Notes under the pieces: model-generated
Told to the model about the DNA's origin: nothing
Seen by the model: only the letters and a program-made list of their open reading frames with translations
Database searches by the model: none
Program-made: the position numbers and the translations under genes
Part shown: positions 1 to 13,700 of the stretch, piece by piece
How positions within the stretch are numbered: position 1 is the first letter of the stretch
How the letters are laid out: each line of letters opens with the position of its first letter
Assembly (NCBI RefSeq): GCF_048128805.1
Contig: NC_136001.1
Location: 5,710,001-5,774,000 of the forward strand
From: Centroberyx gerrardi
Lineage: Eukaryota; Chordata; Actinopteri; Beryciformes; Berycidae
Direction: 5' to 3'
Length of the DNA: 64,000 bases

Positions 1-272
1 AACACACATGCACACGCACACACACATGTAATTGTTTTTTGATCTAGTACACGTTTAATCTTGTGTTGTTTCTTCTGTTTTTTATATCATTTCATTTTAC
101 AGATTTATTTATTTATCTTTAAACTTTTTTTTATAACTATAAAAGAATGAGAATAAATAGAATTTATTATTACTATTGCTATTGTGGTGAATGAGCGTGT
201 GAGCACGTAAGAAAGTAAGGTGTCAAGGAACTGTAGTGACTATTCAAGTGCATCACAGATACACTCGTGCAC

Positions 273-299
273 TGTGTGTGTGTGTGTGTGTGTGTGTGT
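273..299. repeat. (TG)n microsatellite
   Basis: About 13 uninterrupted TG units are seen directly. A 20-base G homopolymer follows at 431-450. Such G runs are often miscounted in sequencing. Confidence 0.95.
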
Positions 300-1646
300 A
301 CACAATCAGAAAGGTCTACACGCACTGGCAAAACTGAAATCCTCTGCTCTATGCAACACACTACACACACACATGCATCCAAGGACAAATATATGTTTTG
401 CCCACTGAAAAAAAGCAGGCGAAATAGCACGGGGGGGGGGGGGGGGGGGGAGGTTTCTTTCAGATTGTGCATTACTGTTAGAATCAATACACGTTATGCC
501 GAACATTTTTGAATCTGATACACTGCTACAATGGAGAGGTCATACTGTGGAATTGGACAGAGGGGAATTATCATACTGCGCTGGATTTGGAAGCTGGAAT
601 GAGGGTAAAATATTCAACATACATATACTGTAGCTCATATGCTAGTGTGTGAGGAGCCTGGAACCCAATTTACAGCGTGTAACGGATGGATTCTCATTGT
701 ACCTGGAGAATAGTTTTGTGCTCAGTGCTCACCCTTGCCTTCTTCCCTCCCGTCCCCCCAAGAGAAATTCAACTCAATTTAAGAATTCCTATGTCACTAT
801 GGTGTAGGACAATCCCATCAATATTTGTGAATCAATCACCAGATGACATTCAGATGTAAAATCTGCAGGTTAACCATAGAAAATAAATAATAGACTCATT
901 TTGTGGGTCCACTGAATGTTTTACAGGTTTTACATCCGCACATTCATCTTCACCATCTTTCCTAGCTCCTTGAGGACGTCACAGGTTCATGTGAAATCGC
1001 TCAAGTTCACAAATTTTGCTTGGATTGTCCTAGTCGACAGGAATTACATTTGGGAAATGTTAAATTGAGTTGTATTCACCTTTAACATCCTTCATTCTTT
1101 GCCACCTCTCTGCAGTCTATCCTCTTCGCTCCTCCTCCACGTATCTCTTTTCTCCTGCACCCCTGCTCTTCATCCTCCACCTTTAACCCACTCTTCTTTT
1201 CCTGAGTCATTCCTACTCCCCATCATTTCTTTCTCCATTCTTTCCTTTCCCTTGCATTGCCATTACCTTCCCTTCCATCCACCTCCTCTCCCGTTGCCTT
1301 TTCCTTGTTTTACCCTCTTGTTTGCCCTCTACCTCCAACTTTATATTCCTTCGCATCCTCCCTTCCTCACTCCTATTTTCTTTTCTTCACCTCAGATATT
1401 CAAGTCTTTTCAATGTCTTTTCTTTTCAATTCAAATGTCTAAATATAACAACCAGGCTAGAATATGAGCGATATCTGAAGAAGTTTTTTGTGCTGTAGGT
1501 GTACAGTCAATTCAGTAACATCATAAGTAAAAGTGAATAGTCTGATTAGGTAGATTTGTTTCCAAATGTAGATTACTGTGGTACAGTAAACTAGCCCTTG
1601 CCTCTTTGGTCTCAGTCACAATGCCAATGCACTAGCTTGAAAAGCG

Positions 1647-2115
1647 CAGCATGATCTCATAAAAAGTTGTGAAATGGGCACGAACTCTGAAACACAGATT
1701 TACGTGCTGTGGACACGAATTATGTGAAAATTACATTCCTCCACCACGAATTTAATTCTGTGACAATAACACAAATTGGAGTCCGTGGCAAAAGCACAAA
1801 TTGGACCCGAATTGGCCAACAGTTAAGTTTAGGCAACTAAAACAACTTTGGTTAAGGTTAGGGAAAGGCTTTGGTCATTTTAGCAAAAAAATTTAATTTC
1901 ACTTATTGTAGACATTTCCTTTGTAGAAGGTGGGAATTGAACTCCCGACCAAAACGTCCTTACTTTCACCACGCTACTTCAATGTGACACTACTCCCTGT
2001 TTATAGTCGACCTTCCTTCACGTAACTGTTTCGTGCTGCGAACACAGAATTTTAACACTTTACGTGCCACCAACACGTAATTTGGTGTTTCACATATTTG
2101 TGTGAGATCAGATTG
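1647..2115. mobile_element. Nested hAT-like MITE with 8-bp target-site duplication
   Basis: The element is bracketed by the direct repeat GAAAAGCG at 1639-1646 and 2116-2123. The uninterrupted sequence of the host repeat is visible in copy 2 near 6195. The ends are imperfect inverted repeats: CAGCATGATCTCA on the left, and TGAGATCAGATTG on the right, which reads CAATCTGATCTCA on the other strand. An 8-bp duplication and CA-starting termini are typical of hAT transposons. No transposase is encoded, so it is a non-autonomous copy. Confidence 0.7.
1932..1976 (-). repeat. tRNA-like (SINE-type) internal promoter relic inside the MITE
   Basis: On the minus strand an A-box-like TAGCGTGGTGA (1976-1966) precedes a T-arm/B-box-like hairpin GGGAGTTCAATTCCC (1946-1932). 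The spacing is about 30 bases, as in tRNA-derived SINEs. No full cloverleaf or acceptor stem was found, so it is a relic or chance resemblance rather than a tRNA gene. Confidence 0.35.
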
Positions 2116-3902
2116 GAAAAGCGTCAGCTCAGTTAACCTGAACAAATGTTTTTGGCTTTGTTATCTACCTAACTAGCCAGCAGACTAATTTAGCAAAGCA
2201 AGAGATGTTAATATGCGACTACTAACCACTACTAATGCTAGCTTCTACTAGATATGTTAACAAATCACAGGCTAGTTAGTTAGCTAACAAGATACAATAG
2301 GCGTCACTCCAACTGTGAAAAACTTTTGGTGACCTTCCTAGCTAACAATCTGACATTATTCCTAAACACAAAATCAATCAGATGTGTCAGTGATGAAACG
2401 ATCAGTACCCAGTCAAAAACAGCACAGAAATTAACCATCTCGGTTCAATTCTATTGAGACGGACAAGCTGTGAGTTTAGAAACACAACTAGTTGTTCACC
2501 AGAGGTTGTGTTGATGATCACCTGAAAGCCCTCTGTAGTACCAGCCCCATCTCCATAGTCCTTCCTTCATTTCCATCTCTTTTCTCCTCCTTCCTCCTCT
2601 CTCTATCACTGTAACAGCAAACACTATAATCCCTGACAGTCTGTTTCCAAGACGAAACCCCACCCCACCCACTCTATGAATCGTCTTCGTTTTAGCTAAA
2701 TAACCCCCCCACACACACACACACACACACACATACACTAACACACACACTCTTCTTTCTGACTTCCATCTCTCATTGACTATGCAGTGTATTCCTCACA
2801 CACATACATACACAGCACCAACTACACCTTATGGTGCTGTCTCAAAGCACTATAGCACCTAATTCCTCCCCTCTGTCCCAGGAACCAGCAGGGTGTAATG
2901 TGAAAACTCCATCTCAACATCCTTCCAGAATATATTAGCCGTCACTTCGGATTTTGCACGTAACACCGTTACAACAATGTCAACATTTTTCATTTGCTTT
3001 TGATAATTCAAGCTCCTTGCAGTTCCAACTTCAGATCAAATGAGGAAAAACTTGCATTCTGTGTTATACATTATACATTACTTGTCATTTGACAGTGATG
3101 CAATATTCATGCTGAGCTGAATCAGTGGCAGTATTGTGAAATGATCAGGGCATAGTCTCCCCACAGCATCTTAGGTCAGTTTTGCACCAGCAGAAAATAA
3201 GGCTCCTCGCCACTGTCTTCAAAGAGAGATCTAGCTCAAAAGAGATTGCAGCATCTGTCTTTGAACTTCTTGTCTACGTTCTTAATGACACGTTTCTTCC
3301 ACTACGCCTCTAGTCAAAGCCGCTTGTCATAGGCTGCAGATATGAAGAGCTAGGGTCGTAAAGGTCAGAAAGCTATATTGGGGTAAATGGGCCTGTAGCT
3401 CTTAGATCATATTTTGCCTTTGGGTTCCAGTTCATCAAAGGTAATCTCTATTTAGATTGTTAATTTTCAACTTTGTCTCTGGTAACCCAAATGTTGCAAA
3501 GATATTACCCAAGCTCATATGATGGGCTATTGTATGACAAATGTTTGGCTACCAGCCTGTTGAGCTTTAGCAGGCCTATGTTGTCAGCGGAGAACCGCCC
3601 AAGAAAGCGACCACAAGACAAACATAAAAGTGGCAGATCATTCACAATTATATACAACTTTATACAACAATATGTAAAGTCAGATTACAGTCAAATTCAC
3701 ATAAAAGAAAGACAAGGTACATCAAATACAATAAAAATCACATAACAGAAGAAGAGAGAATATACCGTACTACCTAACCGTACTATACATAATACATCTA
3801 CACCATATACATCATCATATATACTACATCATACACCATACTACACACTCGTGCTCGCCAGTAGTTTGGTGTGTGATTGGTGTGTTGTTCATGTATTGCC
3901 AG

Positions 3903-4792
3903 GTGGAGATGTGTGTGTGTCGGGTCATGACAGCGGGCCAGTGTTTGAAGAGCAGCCAACCGGTTTAGTTTACCCAGAGGGCCTGAGTGAAGGCAAGGTG
4001 ACTCTCAGCTGTCAGGCCAGAGCCAGCCCAGCTGCTACCTACAGGTGGGTAACACACACACACACACACTGTACATATGTATGGCCTTCTAATGTGAATA
4101 TGTTACTGTGAATATGACACACATTTTCACATATTTGTCTTCATAGTCCCAAATTCTTTCTCAATAGAATTTTTAACATATTTCATACTACATGTATTTC
4201 ATTGTTGGTATTTTGATACATATATTTTCATTAATTTTTTATATTTGCATCAGTATATTTTGCAGCTGTTATTTTGCCTTCACTCATAATGATGTAACAA
4301 TATTTCATACTTTTCATTCATACATTTCCACTTAATATGTTGTTGACACACTGCTTAATATCCCCCATTTGCTATATTCTTGTTTCGATCAACTTTTCTT
4401 TGCTGTATCCTATTGCTATTTTAAATGATTCCCACAGGGATCATTTAAGTTTCATCTTATCTTATATGCAGCCATGCAATCATGCACGCATGTACGCTCA
4501 CACACATTAGGGCAACACTATTTTCATAGTCAGATCACTAGATACTGAGTTGAAATGAAACACCATTCCTGTTTTCTGCTCTGTTTGAGGACCTCGCCCA
4601 ACTCTTTGTCTTGCAGATGGCTTGTGAACGGTACAGAGGTCCCGCTGGGCTTGGACCCCCGCTACACTCTGGTGGCCGGCAACCTGGTGATCAGCAGCCC
4701 TCAGTCTGGACGGGACGCCGGCTCTTACCAGTGTCTGGCCATCAACCGCTGCGGCACCATCATCAGCCGAGCAGCTAACCTCAAATTCGGCT
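3903..4792 (+). CDS. cntn2: cntn2 exons for Ig domain 1
   Basis: Exons 3903-4044 and 4617-4792. The first carries [10 protein letters not shown] and the B-strand cysteine (VTLSCQA). The second carries the core Trp at the junction, an N-linked site (NGTE) and the F-strand cysteine (SYQCLA). The junction splits the codon for the Arg before that Trp (phase 2), and the pair ends in phase 1. The N-terminal part of the first exon (about ten residues before GPVFEE) is the least conserved part of the gene model. A CA microsatellite starts about eight bases after the first donor. Confidence 0.9.
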
Positions 4793-7700
4793 GTGAGTGA
4801 GCTAAGGGCTTATTCCTCTCCTTCCACCTTTTGACTTGTTCGGGCCGCTTGAGTGGGCTGTTGCGACTGAGTTTCTGTGACAGTGACAGAAGCTGTAAGT
4901 CGGTTGGCCTTCGGTATCAAGTGCATATTATTTCCAACATGCTCTCAACAGTGCATTAGAACTACTTTTGTTACAATGTGTATGCGACAATAATCGTCTC
5001 TTTTCTTTTCACCACTTCCTCTTTTTCTTCTTTACACCAGACCTCCATGACTTCCCTCCAGACAGCAGGAGCCCCCAGACAGCATATGAAGGTGTGGGGA
5101 CTTTTCTGGCCTGCCAGCCCCCTCCACATTACCCAGGTACCTCCCTCTATGGACTGTGACTGTCGATAATGGGCAGTAATCAAACCTGCAAACTTAGCAG
5201 CACACTGACTTCAAAAACAGTTAGTTGTACTGATTAACAGTAGGAAGGCTAAAAAAAAAGTGAAACACATCTGCCACTGGGTTGACATAAAGTTACTTGT
5301 TTCCAATGCGTAATGACTTATTTCAAGAATTTTCCTGATACCATTTTCCTGATACCACTGGAGCCTTCTTTCAATATATTGACCCTTGGTTGTGATAAAT
5401 TCCTGAAACAAATACTGCATTCGAAACCAGTGAAATTATTTCACCCCAGCAGAATTATTAACCTGTTTTAGATAAATTAGATTTAAGACTGAAAATGAAA
5501 AATGAGTTACAAATGGAATTAAAATGGAAATTCTTTTTTTCAGAACAGCGACACACATACAGTGCAAAGGGACAGTGCAAATGACGTTCTATAATGAACT
5601 ATGTGCACTAGCAGCATAGCATACAGGCCAATAGGATCCTACTGGAGAGACTTAATTAGGGCCACACAATGATTTTCACCAATCTTTATCCCGCTCTTTT
5701 TCCCTTCTCTAGCACTGTCTTACCGCTGGTTCATCAATGAGTTTCCCAGCTTCATCAAGAAGAATGACAGTCGGTGGTTTGTGTCCCAGGTAACAGGGAA
5801 CCTTTACCTGGCCAAAGCAGAGCCAAACGACACCGGTAACTACTTCTGCTTCACCACCATCAACATGGACATCAGCACCAAGAGCACCTTCAGCAAGGCC
5901 AACCAGCTCACAGTACTGCCTGACGGTAAAGAGGCTTTGCTGTTGCATCTCAAATCTCCTAGCAATCACATCTGGCACCATCATGGAGGTCCACAGGAGA
6001 ATTGGCTGTGCACAAATAATGACTAAATATAAAACAACCAGGCTAGAGGAATATCTGGAAAAAGATGTGGGTGTGGGTGTAGGTCCAGGCAGTAAGTAAG
6101 ACTTGTTTCCAAATGTAGGTTGCTCTGACACAGTAAACTTATCTTGTCTTTAGCCGTAGTCTCTACTCCAGGACACTCTGAGTTGTAGCTTGAGAAGAGT
6201 CAGCTCAGTTAGCCTGAACAAACTGTTGGTTTGGCTTTGTTAGGTAGCTAATGGCTAGTTCGCTAGCTAACTAATTCAGCGAGCAATGTCAATATTTCTG
6301 TACTAGCTGTACTAATGCTAGCTTCTACTAGATACGTTAACCAGTGTGTAGTTCAGATGACAACATACAAGACAGTGATGGTCAGCAGATCAGATACTAG
6401 GATTTGCTAGAGGCTGCTGCCATGTTTTCACCTGATTTTGGTGGCCTTCCTAGCTAACAAGCTGATGAAACACAAAACTGATCAAATTTATCTGTGACAA
6501 AATGATCGGTTCCCAGTCAAAAACAGCATGAAAATTAACCATGTCTATTCAGTTGTGTTGAGACGGCAAAGTGGTACATTTAGAACACCGTTCATAGCCA
6601 TTGTTGCCCAAGAGCTGTGGACTTCCAATATGGCCGCCAGAGGGTGCTTTACTTCACCTGAAAGCCCTTTATTGGAGTGAGAGTGAGAGTGCAATTGCGT
6701 TTTTGTGTCTGTGTGAGTGTTTATGTGTGTAGTATATTATACATTTGCAGACTAACATAATGCTGTTTTCATGTTATAACTTCAATGGACCCTTTTCACA
6801 GCAGCCATTTTGATGTGTCATAGCAGGGTCAACACAGGTGTAACTAATAACATTAATGATGTCTCCATTCCACTTAGGTGTTCCACATCAAAATGGCTGC
6901 TGTGAAAAGGATCTATTTGCAGATTCAATGCTTGTCTATGATGAGAAAACGTTGATGAAGCCCTTTCAAAACACCACTGGATAAACTCAAAAATGCATGG
7001 TCGTCAAGCTAAAAACAAGGCAGGTTTCTGACAAGTTGACATTTTGGAGATGCATCATGGTGAGAGTGCAAATTTCAGTGAAAGCTGGGACTGAGTTCCT
7101 CTTGCAGGTGAAAGCTTTAAACAGCTACATGTAGTGTAGAATTTATTTCCAAAGACAATAACATACAAGATTTAGTTTATATTCATATATTCATATAGAC
7201 CCAATAAAGTTTATTCCCTTTGTTAGAGTGATAAATGATGTGAAATACATATAACAAATTAGGAGAATAACCAAGGAAATTCTGCTCCGATGAAAAAGTC
7301 TTCTAAGAGAAGGCCAATAAGCCGTCAAGTTGAAGGGGGACTAGATATAATTACTACTATTTCACTGTGTGACTCTGAAAATCTAACAACACCGGTTTGT
7401 ACAGAAAGTGGAGCTACATTGTGAAAGCTGAGATATTTTGACTGCACTTGTGTTCCCTGGCATTAAAAATCTCTATTTTATATTCTCCAGTAAAGAGCGC
7501 CTGTTTGGACATACAGCACCAGTGCAGGGCCCCCATCCATTTGTACAATTTGAATGAGATTCCATCAGTAACTGAACACTTTCGTTCCACCACAGCCAAT
7601 CCCAGAAAGTCGGCTCCAAGCATCAAAGTGCGCTTCCCCGCGGAGACCTATGCCTTAGCTGGACACACCGCCCAGTTAGAGTGCTTCGCCTATGGAAAGT

Positions 7701-10700
7701 AAGTTCCCAGTCCCGGTCCCCAGTCCAGTAACTCAGAAATCGTGGCAAAATGTGTCGTCAAGCTATTTCGGGTTGAAAGCCTGTGCCCTATTTTCCGTTT
7801 TAGTAACATTTCTCCAAGTGTTTTGCTCCTTGCTCTTCTCTCTTCCTCTCAAACTCCTCCTTTAATTCTATGTGTCTTGATGCCTTTTTACCATCCTCTG
7901 TTCATACTCCTTTTCCTCTGCCCTTTCTACACATTCCCTCGTCCAGTCCCGTCCCAAAGCTGCGATGGAGGAAGGTGGACGGCTTGTTGCCGTCCAAAGC
8001 GGGGGCCAGCGCTGAAGGTCCCACCCTCACCCTGCCCGAGCTGTCCTTCGACGATGAGGGCGCTTACGAGTGCGAGGCCTACAACTCGGAGGGAAGCGAT
8101 ACACACCAGGGACGCATCAACGTGCAAGGTGGGGACAACAGATGAATTCACTGTTAGAGGTGCACTGATTCCAATTTTTTTTCAGAACTGATTTGAGTGC
8201 TGAGACCTTTATCAAGTAGATCAGACTATTCGAGTACCAATCCAAGTAGTATGTCATTCATACTGTGTAGTATTGGCTTGAACAAGTGCGTCAGTTGCAT
8301 TAGGTTAGGTTAACAGATAAAAACAGTTTCTTCAGAATAGGTTAACACATTAAAACAGCCTATTCAGAATAGGTTAACAGATAAAAACTGTTTATTCAGA
8401 ATAGGTTAATAAAGACCAGTGCAGTATACTGCACTGGTCTTTATTAACCTATTCTTATTATTATTATTATTATTAATGTTTTTCCACCCACTGGAAAAGT
8501 TGTACATTGCAGCAAAAGCGCATTAAAGTATCAATATCAGGACAGCCTCATTTCCTGATAGCAGTATGAGTACCGTGGAGCTGAATCAGCTCTGATCCCA
8601 GTACTACAGATACTATCAGCGCAGCTCTAGTTCACTTACATCCGTGTCTCATTTTCCTTCTCTCTCCCTCTTCTCTCTCCCCTCTCTCCTGCCACCCTCC
8701 AGCCCAGCCAGAGTGGCTGCAGGTGATGAGCGACTCAGAGGTGGAGATCAGTTCAGAGCTGCACTGGAGTTGCGTGGCCGCTGGCAAACCACGGCCCTCC
8801 ATACGCTGGCTGCGCAACGGACAGCCGCTCAGCACCCAGGTAACGCACACATGAATACACACCTTCGTTATATTACTTTTCTGTTTCGCAAAATGCCCGC
8901 TCATTACTGGTTAAAGTAATGTTACTGTTACATGTTAATGAGTAATGCGTCACCACTCCACACTGCACACGCACATGATACACTAAGTTCATGTCCTCTT
9001 TCCTTTCGATTCTCTCACATCCTTCTTACTTGTCTTTCTCTCGCTATCCTCCCGTTACTCCCTTCCTTTTTTTTTCCCTCCCACTCCCACTCTCGCCCCC
9101 AGGACCGGGTGGAGGTGAACGGGGGTCGTCTTAAGATCAGCAACCTGGCCCTGGAGGATTCTGGGATGTACCAGTGTGTGGCCGAGAACAAACACGGCAC
9201 CGTCTACTCCAACAGCGAACTCCGAGTCCAAGGTGGAGAGTAGACATGAGGAAATGATGAAGATGTGTTATTGCTCATTTCTCTTAGTTCTCAAACAAGT
9301 TCAGATTCTGTTGCTAACATAGTTTATAGGGCCTAACATATTACATACAGAAATAGAAGTACTGCATATACAACAATGTGATTTATTTGAAAAATATTTG
9401 TTGTTTCTAAATATTAAAAAAACAAAATTTATATAAAGAATCTGTAAGACTTTTGCACAGTACTGTATATATCACCATACGTAGCTGTATGGCAGCAGTC
9501 CATGTAAACTAATGAAATGCATTGACACATGACAAGAGGATTGGGAGTTGTGTGAAACATCCCAGCAAAAGTGTGAAGATTTATAATGATTGAAGTTTTC
9601 ACAATAATACAAATGTTTCTTCCTTGTATTAATTAGATACTCATCAATAAAGAACAGACATGATTAGTAGAAAATGATTTTTGTAGTTTGATGGTGTACA
9701 GTGGAAAACCATGAAAACCATCACTCTCTTTCTCTATCCCTCCATCTCCCATCCATCTATAACTTTTACCTTCTTTCTTTCCTTCTGCTTCCCACACAAC
9801 AACGCCGCCTTCTGCCGTTCTTGCTCTTGCTCTAACCCTGTCGCCCCGCTGTGTCCTGTGCTTCCAGTGCAGGCCCCGGACTTCAGGTCGAATCCGGTAC
9901 GGAAACTGGTCCCAGCAGCCAGAGGGGGGCAGGTGATGATGGAGTGTCGTCCTCGGGCCGCCCCAAAGCCCACCCTGTTCTGGAGCCGCGGGACAGAGCT
10001 GCTCACCAACAGCAGCAGGTAGACTGCATTACTGTATATTATAAGGCATACAAGAAAACCACACCTTTCCACTCTCACAGCGCTCGCCTTGAGCAATAGA
10101 CAACCGAACCTTGCCATGAGCACGACGAGCAAACCCTCAGTTTCTACACCACCTGAGAGAAATGTCTAGATAGCTCATTAAAAGAGATCAACTTTTAACT
10201 CATGTCAGCTGTTGAAAGATTTAAAAAATCCAAGATGCTTATTACTTGGAGGCAAGATCAAACGCAACTTCCCACAGTGTTGTATATATCAGAGGGACGT
10301 ATTACTGTTGATTTCATCAGATTTCAGCGCTTTGGTCTGTCACAGCCTCATGAAAAGTGTGTTAACCCACCTGTGTGTGTCAAATTAATTTTCAGAGGGA
10401 AAAACATCAAAGTTTAGTCCAAAGACACAGTGAAGAATAGACGCTGCATAATATGAGAGTAAAAAGTCTACCCATTTTAACTGTTTTTTTTTAGTCCTTT
10501 GCCTACTTATGCATCTTAAAGGGGCATAAAGTGATTTTTTTTTTTTTTACTTCTTCTACTATCATCTATCTGTTGTGAAGCGCCTGTTCAGGTGCTACTG
10601 TATGAATGTAACGCAAAGTTCATGTGAAGTGTCGTCGGTAGAACTTGTCTAGGCAGCCAGTTGGAGACGCTCTTGACCTTCTGGATGCTTCTCTCTCCTC

Positions 10701-13700
10701 AGGGTCACAGTAACTCCAGATGGGATCTTGTGGATCCACAACATCAGCAGGGCAGATGAAGGGAAATACACCTGCTTTGCTGAAAACTACCTGGGCAAAG
10801 CCAACAGCACTGGACACCTGTCTGTCAGAGGTACACACATGCACACACAGACACACAGCAGTTCTTTTCCTGTTAGTTTTCCTGTTCTTAGGACATTTGG
10901 TCCTCATAAGGATAAAAGTGCAAGAACGCACACACACACACACACACACACTAGCCTTCTTCAGCTCTTTCTTTATGTCTCTTTAATATGCAGATGCCAC
11001 CAAGGTCACGCTGGCTCCTTCCAATGCTGACATCAACCAGGGGGAGAATGTGACGCTGCAGTGCCACGCCTCCCACGACCCCACCATGGACCTGACCTTC
11101 ACCTGGGCCCTCAACGGAGTCCTGCTGGACCTGGAGGACCCCGCTGGGCCCTACCACCGGGTGGAGGGGGTGAGCATCATAATGCATGGTGGATGGTGAC
11201 ACTGTAGAGAAAGGCGTGGTTATGATGATAGTTTGTGTGTAGTAACAGAGTTGAGACGTGAAGACATGGGCGTGGCTATTTCTCGGTTCCGGAAGCAAAA
11301 AAGCCATTCATTTTTCGCATACACATGGTCACGTGACATGCCATTCAGCATGTTGCAACAGTTGAATGACCCGAACCGCTATGGAGTGAGCCATTAGCTC
11401 GAATGAATAGCAGCTGCGTCGGAAAAGATTAGCGTAGATGGAAAAAAAGACTATGGTACAAGATATGTACATCTGGGTGTTAGAGGGTAAAGAAACTACT
11501 CATCCCAACCGAACGTTTCAACTCTACTGAGGACGCTGTAAGACTGTATCACCACATGGAGGAAGCGAGTAAAATAATGCATAAATGAGACCATGCCCTC
11601 GGTCGAGACGATTGTTAGCTTCTATCTCACGGCAGTGGTATTGCTGGTGCTAGTGTTTCTCCAAATTAAGACTACATCTTTGTTTTTACTGAAGAGGATC
11701 AACATGTTGGAAGTGATTTTCAGCCTTTAACTCCTTCCATCTGCCATTACCAGAAACTCTGAACGTTTTAGCTCTGCTTGTTCTGGAAGAACAGCGCCCT
11801 CTTCCTGTTTTGTGCCGTAAAGCAGGTGGAGAAGCAATGTAAATGCAGTGTAGAAACCAGTAGAGGCTGTCAATCTTCTCTGTGATGGTCTTGTTTGTTT
11901 ATGTTAATTATACTGTCTCAAAATGTATTGATGTTAAAATGCTACACATAGCAACTTTAAATAAGGTAGAAAGATGATGGCAAAAGTGGAAACTGTTACA
12001 CTCACACCACCATTTGAAGGGACTGTACCACTGTAGACAAGAGCGAGACAAAATGGACTATACCACTACATGCAAGATAATTTACCAACTATAATTAGTT
12101 CAATTCAGGACGGCACCACTATGTGGTGATGGCAAGTGAAACATTTCATGGTACCTGAGCACCGGGCCAGGGAGAAATAAGCTCCTAATGAGATTAGCTC
12201 TCATTTCATGTCCATACCACTTTATGTCTAAAAGTGAAATGAATGGTGATGTGATAAGGCAGTGCTATTTGCTGGTTGTGGGTCTTGCTCAAATTAGCTT
12301 CTCTAATCCTGACCCCAGCTAGTTACGGCCAGCACTATAAAGCTATACTGCAGTATGATTAATGTTTCATTGGAAAAATGTTTAAAGCTAGTGTTGAATG
12401 AAATGAAAGTCCACTTTGATGAAAGTTATTGAATGTGAGTTGACAGTACTGCTGTAATACTGAGGAGCATTTGTGAATAGTAAACATCTCCCATGTCATT
12501 TTATTTATTATTTTCTATCACAGTGTTTCTTCTGCAGTTTTTTTTTCTTCTTCAGCTTCCGTTTTCACCCGCCTCAAACTTTCCGTCATGACTCCATACC
12601 CTGTGCTCTCCCTCTCTCTGTGCCCTATCAGAAGGAAACCATAGGTGACCTGTTGATTGTGAATGGCCAGCTGAGTCAAGCAGGGATGTACACCTGCACA
12701 GCGCAGACTGTGGTGGACAGCGCCTCGGCTTCAGCCAAACTCGTAGTGCGCGGTAAGGCGGACGCTTCGGACCTCTCTTGTCGTTTCATCTTTTCATTTA
12801 TCCTTCATCTAATCAGGTAGTCTCACTGAGATTTACTTTTTAAGAGAGACTTAAGAACAAAAAAATCCCATAAAGGTGATGCAGAAAATACACAAAAAGC
12901 TTAACTATTGAGCATCAGAAACCAGTCTAGTTCAGTATTTAAAGCTAACCAGTCCGGTGATCTGGTGGCATAATTACTGGATTTAAGACAGCAGAGATGT
13001 GAGGGACAGGGAGTCTTATAGATGAATATAATACAATGCATTTCCATTTTCATTTTAAAAGACCAGCCAACTTTTTGATTTAAATCAGCATGGTGCGACT
13101 GAAATTTGGCTACTGTAATAAATGACAAGTCACTGTGGTAAACTCCAGCCAGTAGCTTCAAAGCAGAAGGGGCAGCAGGAGCATACAACATGTCTCTGAT
13201 ACAGACATGACTGTGAATAGTACAAAGGTTTTTCTATTTTCAAAAGAGAAGCATACTTTGTTTCTATATAAAAATCCAGTTTATGTCTTCTATGAGTTAA
13301 GTCCATGTTATTTGCAACAGTTAAGTGTTACTTTTGTGAATAAGCAGGACATTGTGTCTTTCTATGCAGAAATTTCACTCTTCTGATTCTAATTTCTCTC
13401 TTCTTCGGACACACACTGAGATGTCAATCATTCTTGTTGATCTGCCGCAGGACAAAAATGACGTAATATACACTTGACAGTTCTGTGACTATGCAAGCAG
13501 TCACATGTCCTTGTTATGGATGTGTCCAGGCCCTCCGGGACCCCCTGGTGGTTTGGTGGTGAAGAACGTTGTCGAGACTTCGGTGGAGCTCAGGTGGAGT
13601 CGGGGTTATGATAACCACAGTCCCATCGGGAAATACGTCATCATGGGTCGATCGTCACTCACATCCGAGTGGAAGAGGATGAGGACAGGTGTGTATGTCA

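Larger units (their letters stand above)
1440..2540 (+). repeat. Dispersed repeat family, copy 1
   Basis: The segment shares long stretches with 5931-6680 and 57237-57770. In inverted orientation it also matches 13700-13925. Shared landmarks include a block beginning ACAACCAGGCTAGA, a block reading GTTTCCAAATGTAG, and a right-hand part with repeated GCTAGCTAAC-like motifs ending near CACCTGAAAGCCCT. No coding capacity is evident. This copy is interrupted by the 469-bp element at 1647-2115. Confidence 0.7.
1..3902. other. Upstream flank or intron of cntn2, no supported coding exon
   Basis: This is most likely intron 1 or the 5' flank of cntn2. I searched it for a signal-peptide exon (ATG, hydrophobic stretch, phase-1 donor) and found none. 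It holds simple repeats (TG about 273-299, twenty G at 431-450, CA about 2710-2732), a pyrimidine-rich stretch (about 1090-1400) and a dispersed repeat with a nested transposon (1440-2540). The rest is AT-rich sequence in which I see nothing. Confidence 0.6.

Noticed and set aside
1099..1467. Hydrophobic open frame that could be a cntn2 signal-peptide exon
   Set aside because: It begins without an ATG, is a translation of a CT-rich tract and lacks a suitable phase-1 donor.
1932..1976. Functional tRNA gene
   Set aside because: Only A-box and B-box-like pieces are present; no acceptor stem or anticodon arm could be built.
8300..8476. CRISPR-like repeat array
   Set aside because: The repeats are few, without unique equal-length spacers, and the genome is vertebrate.
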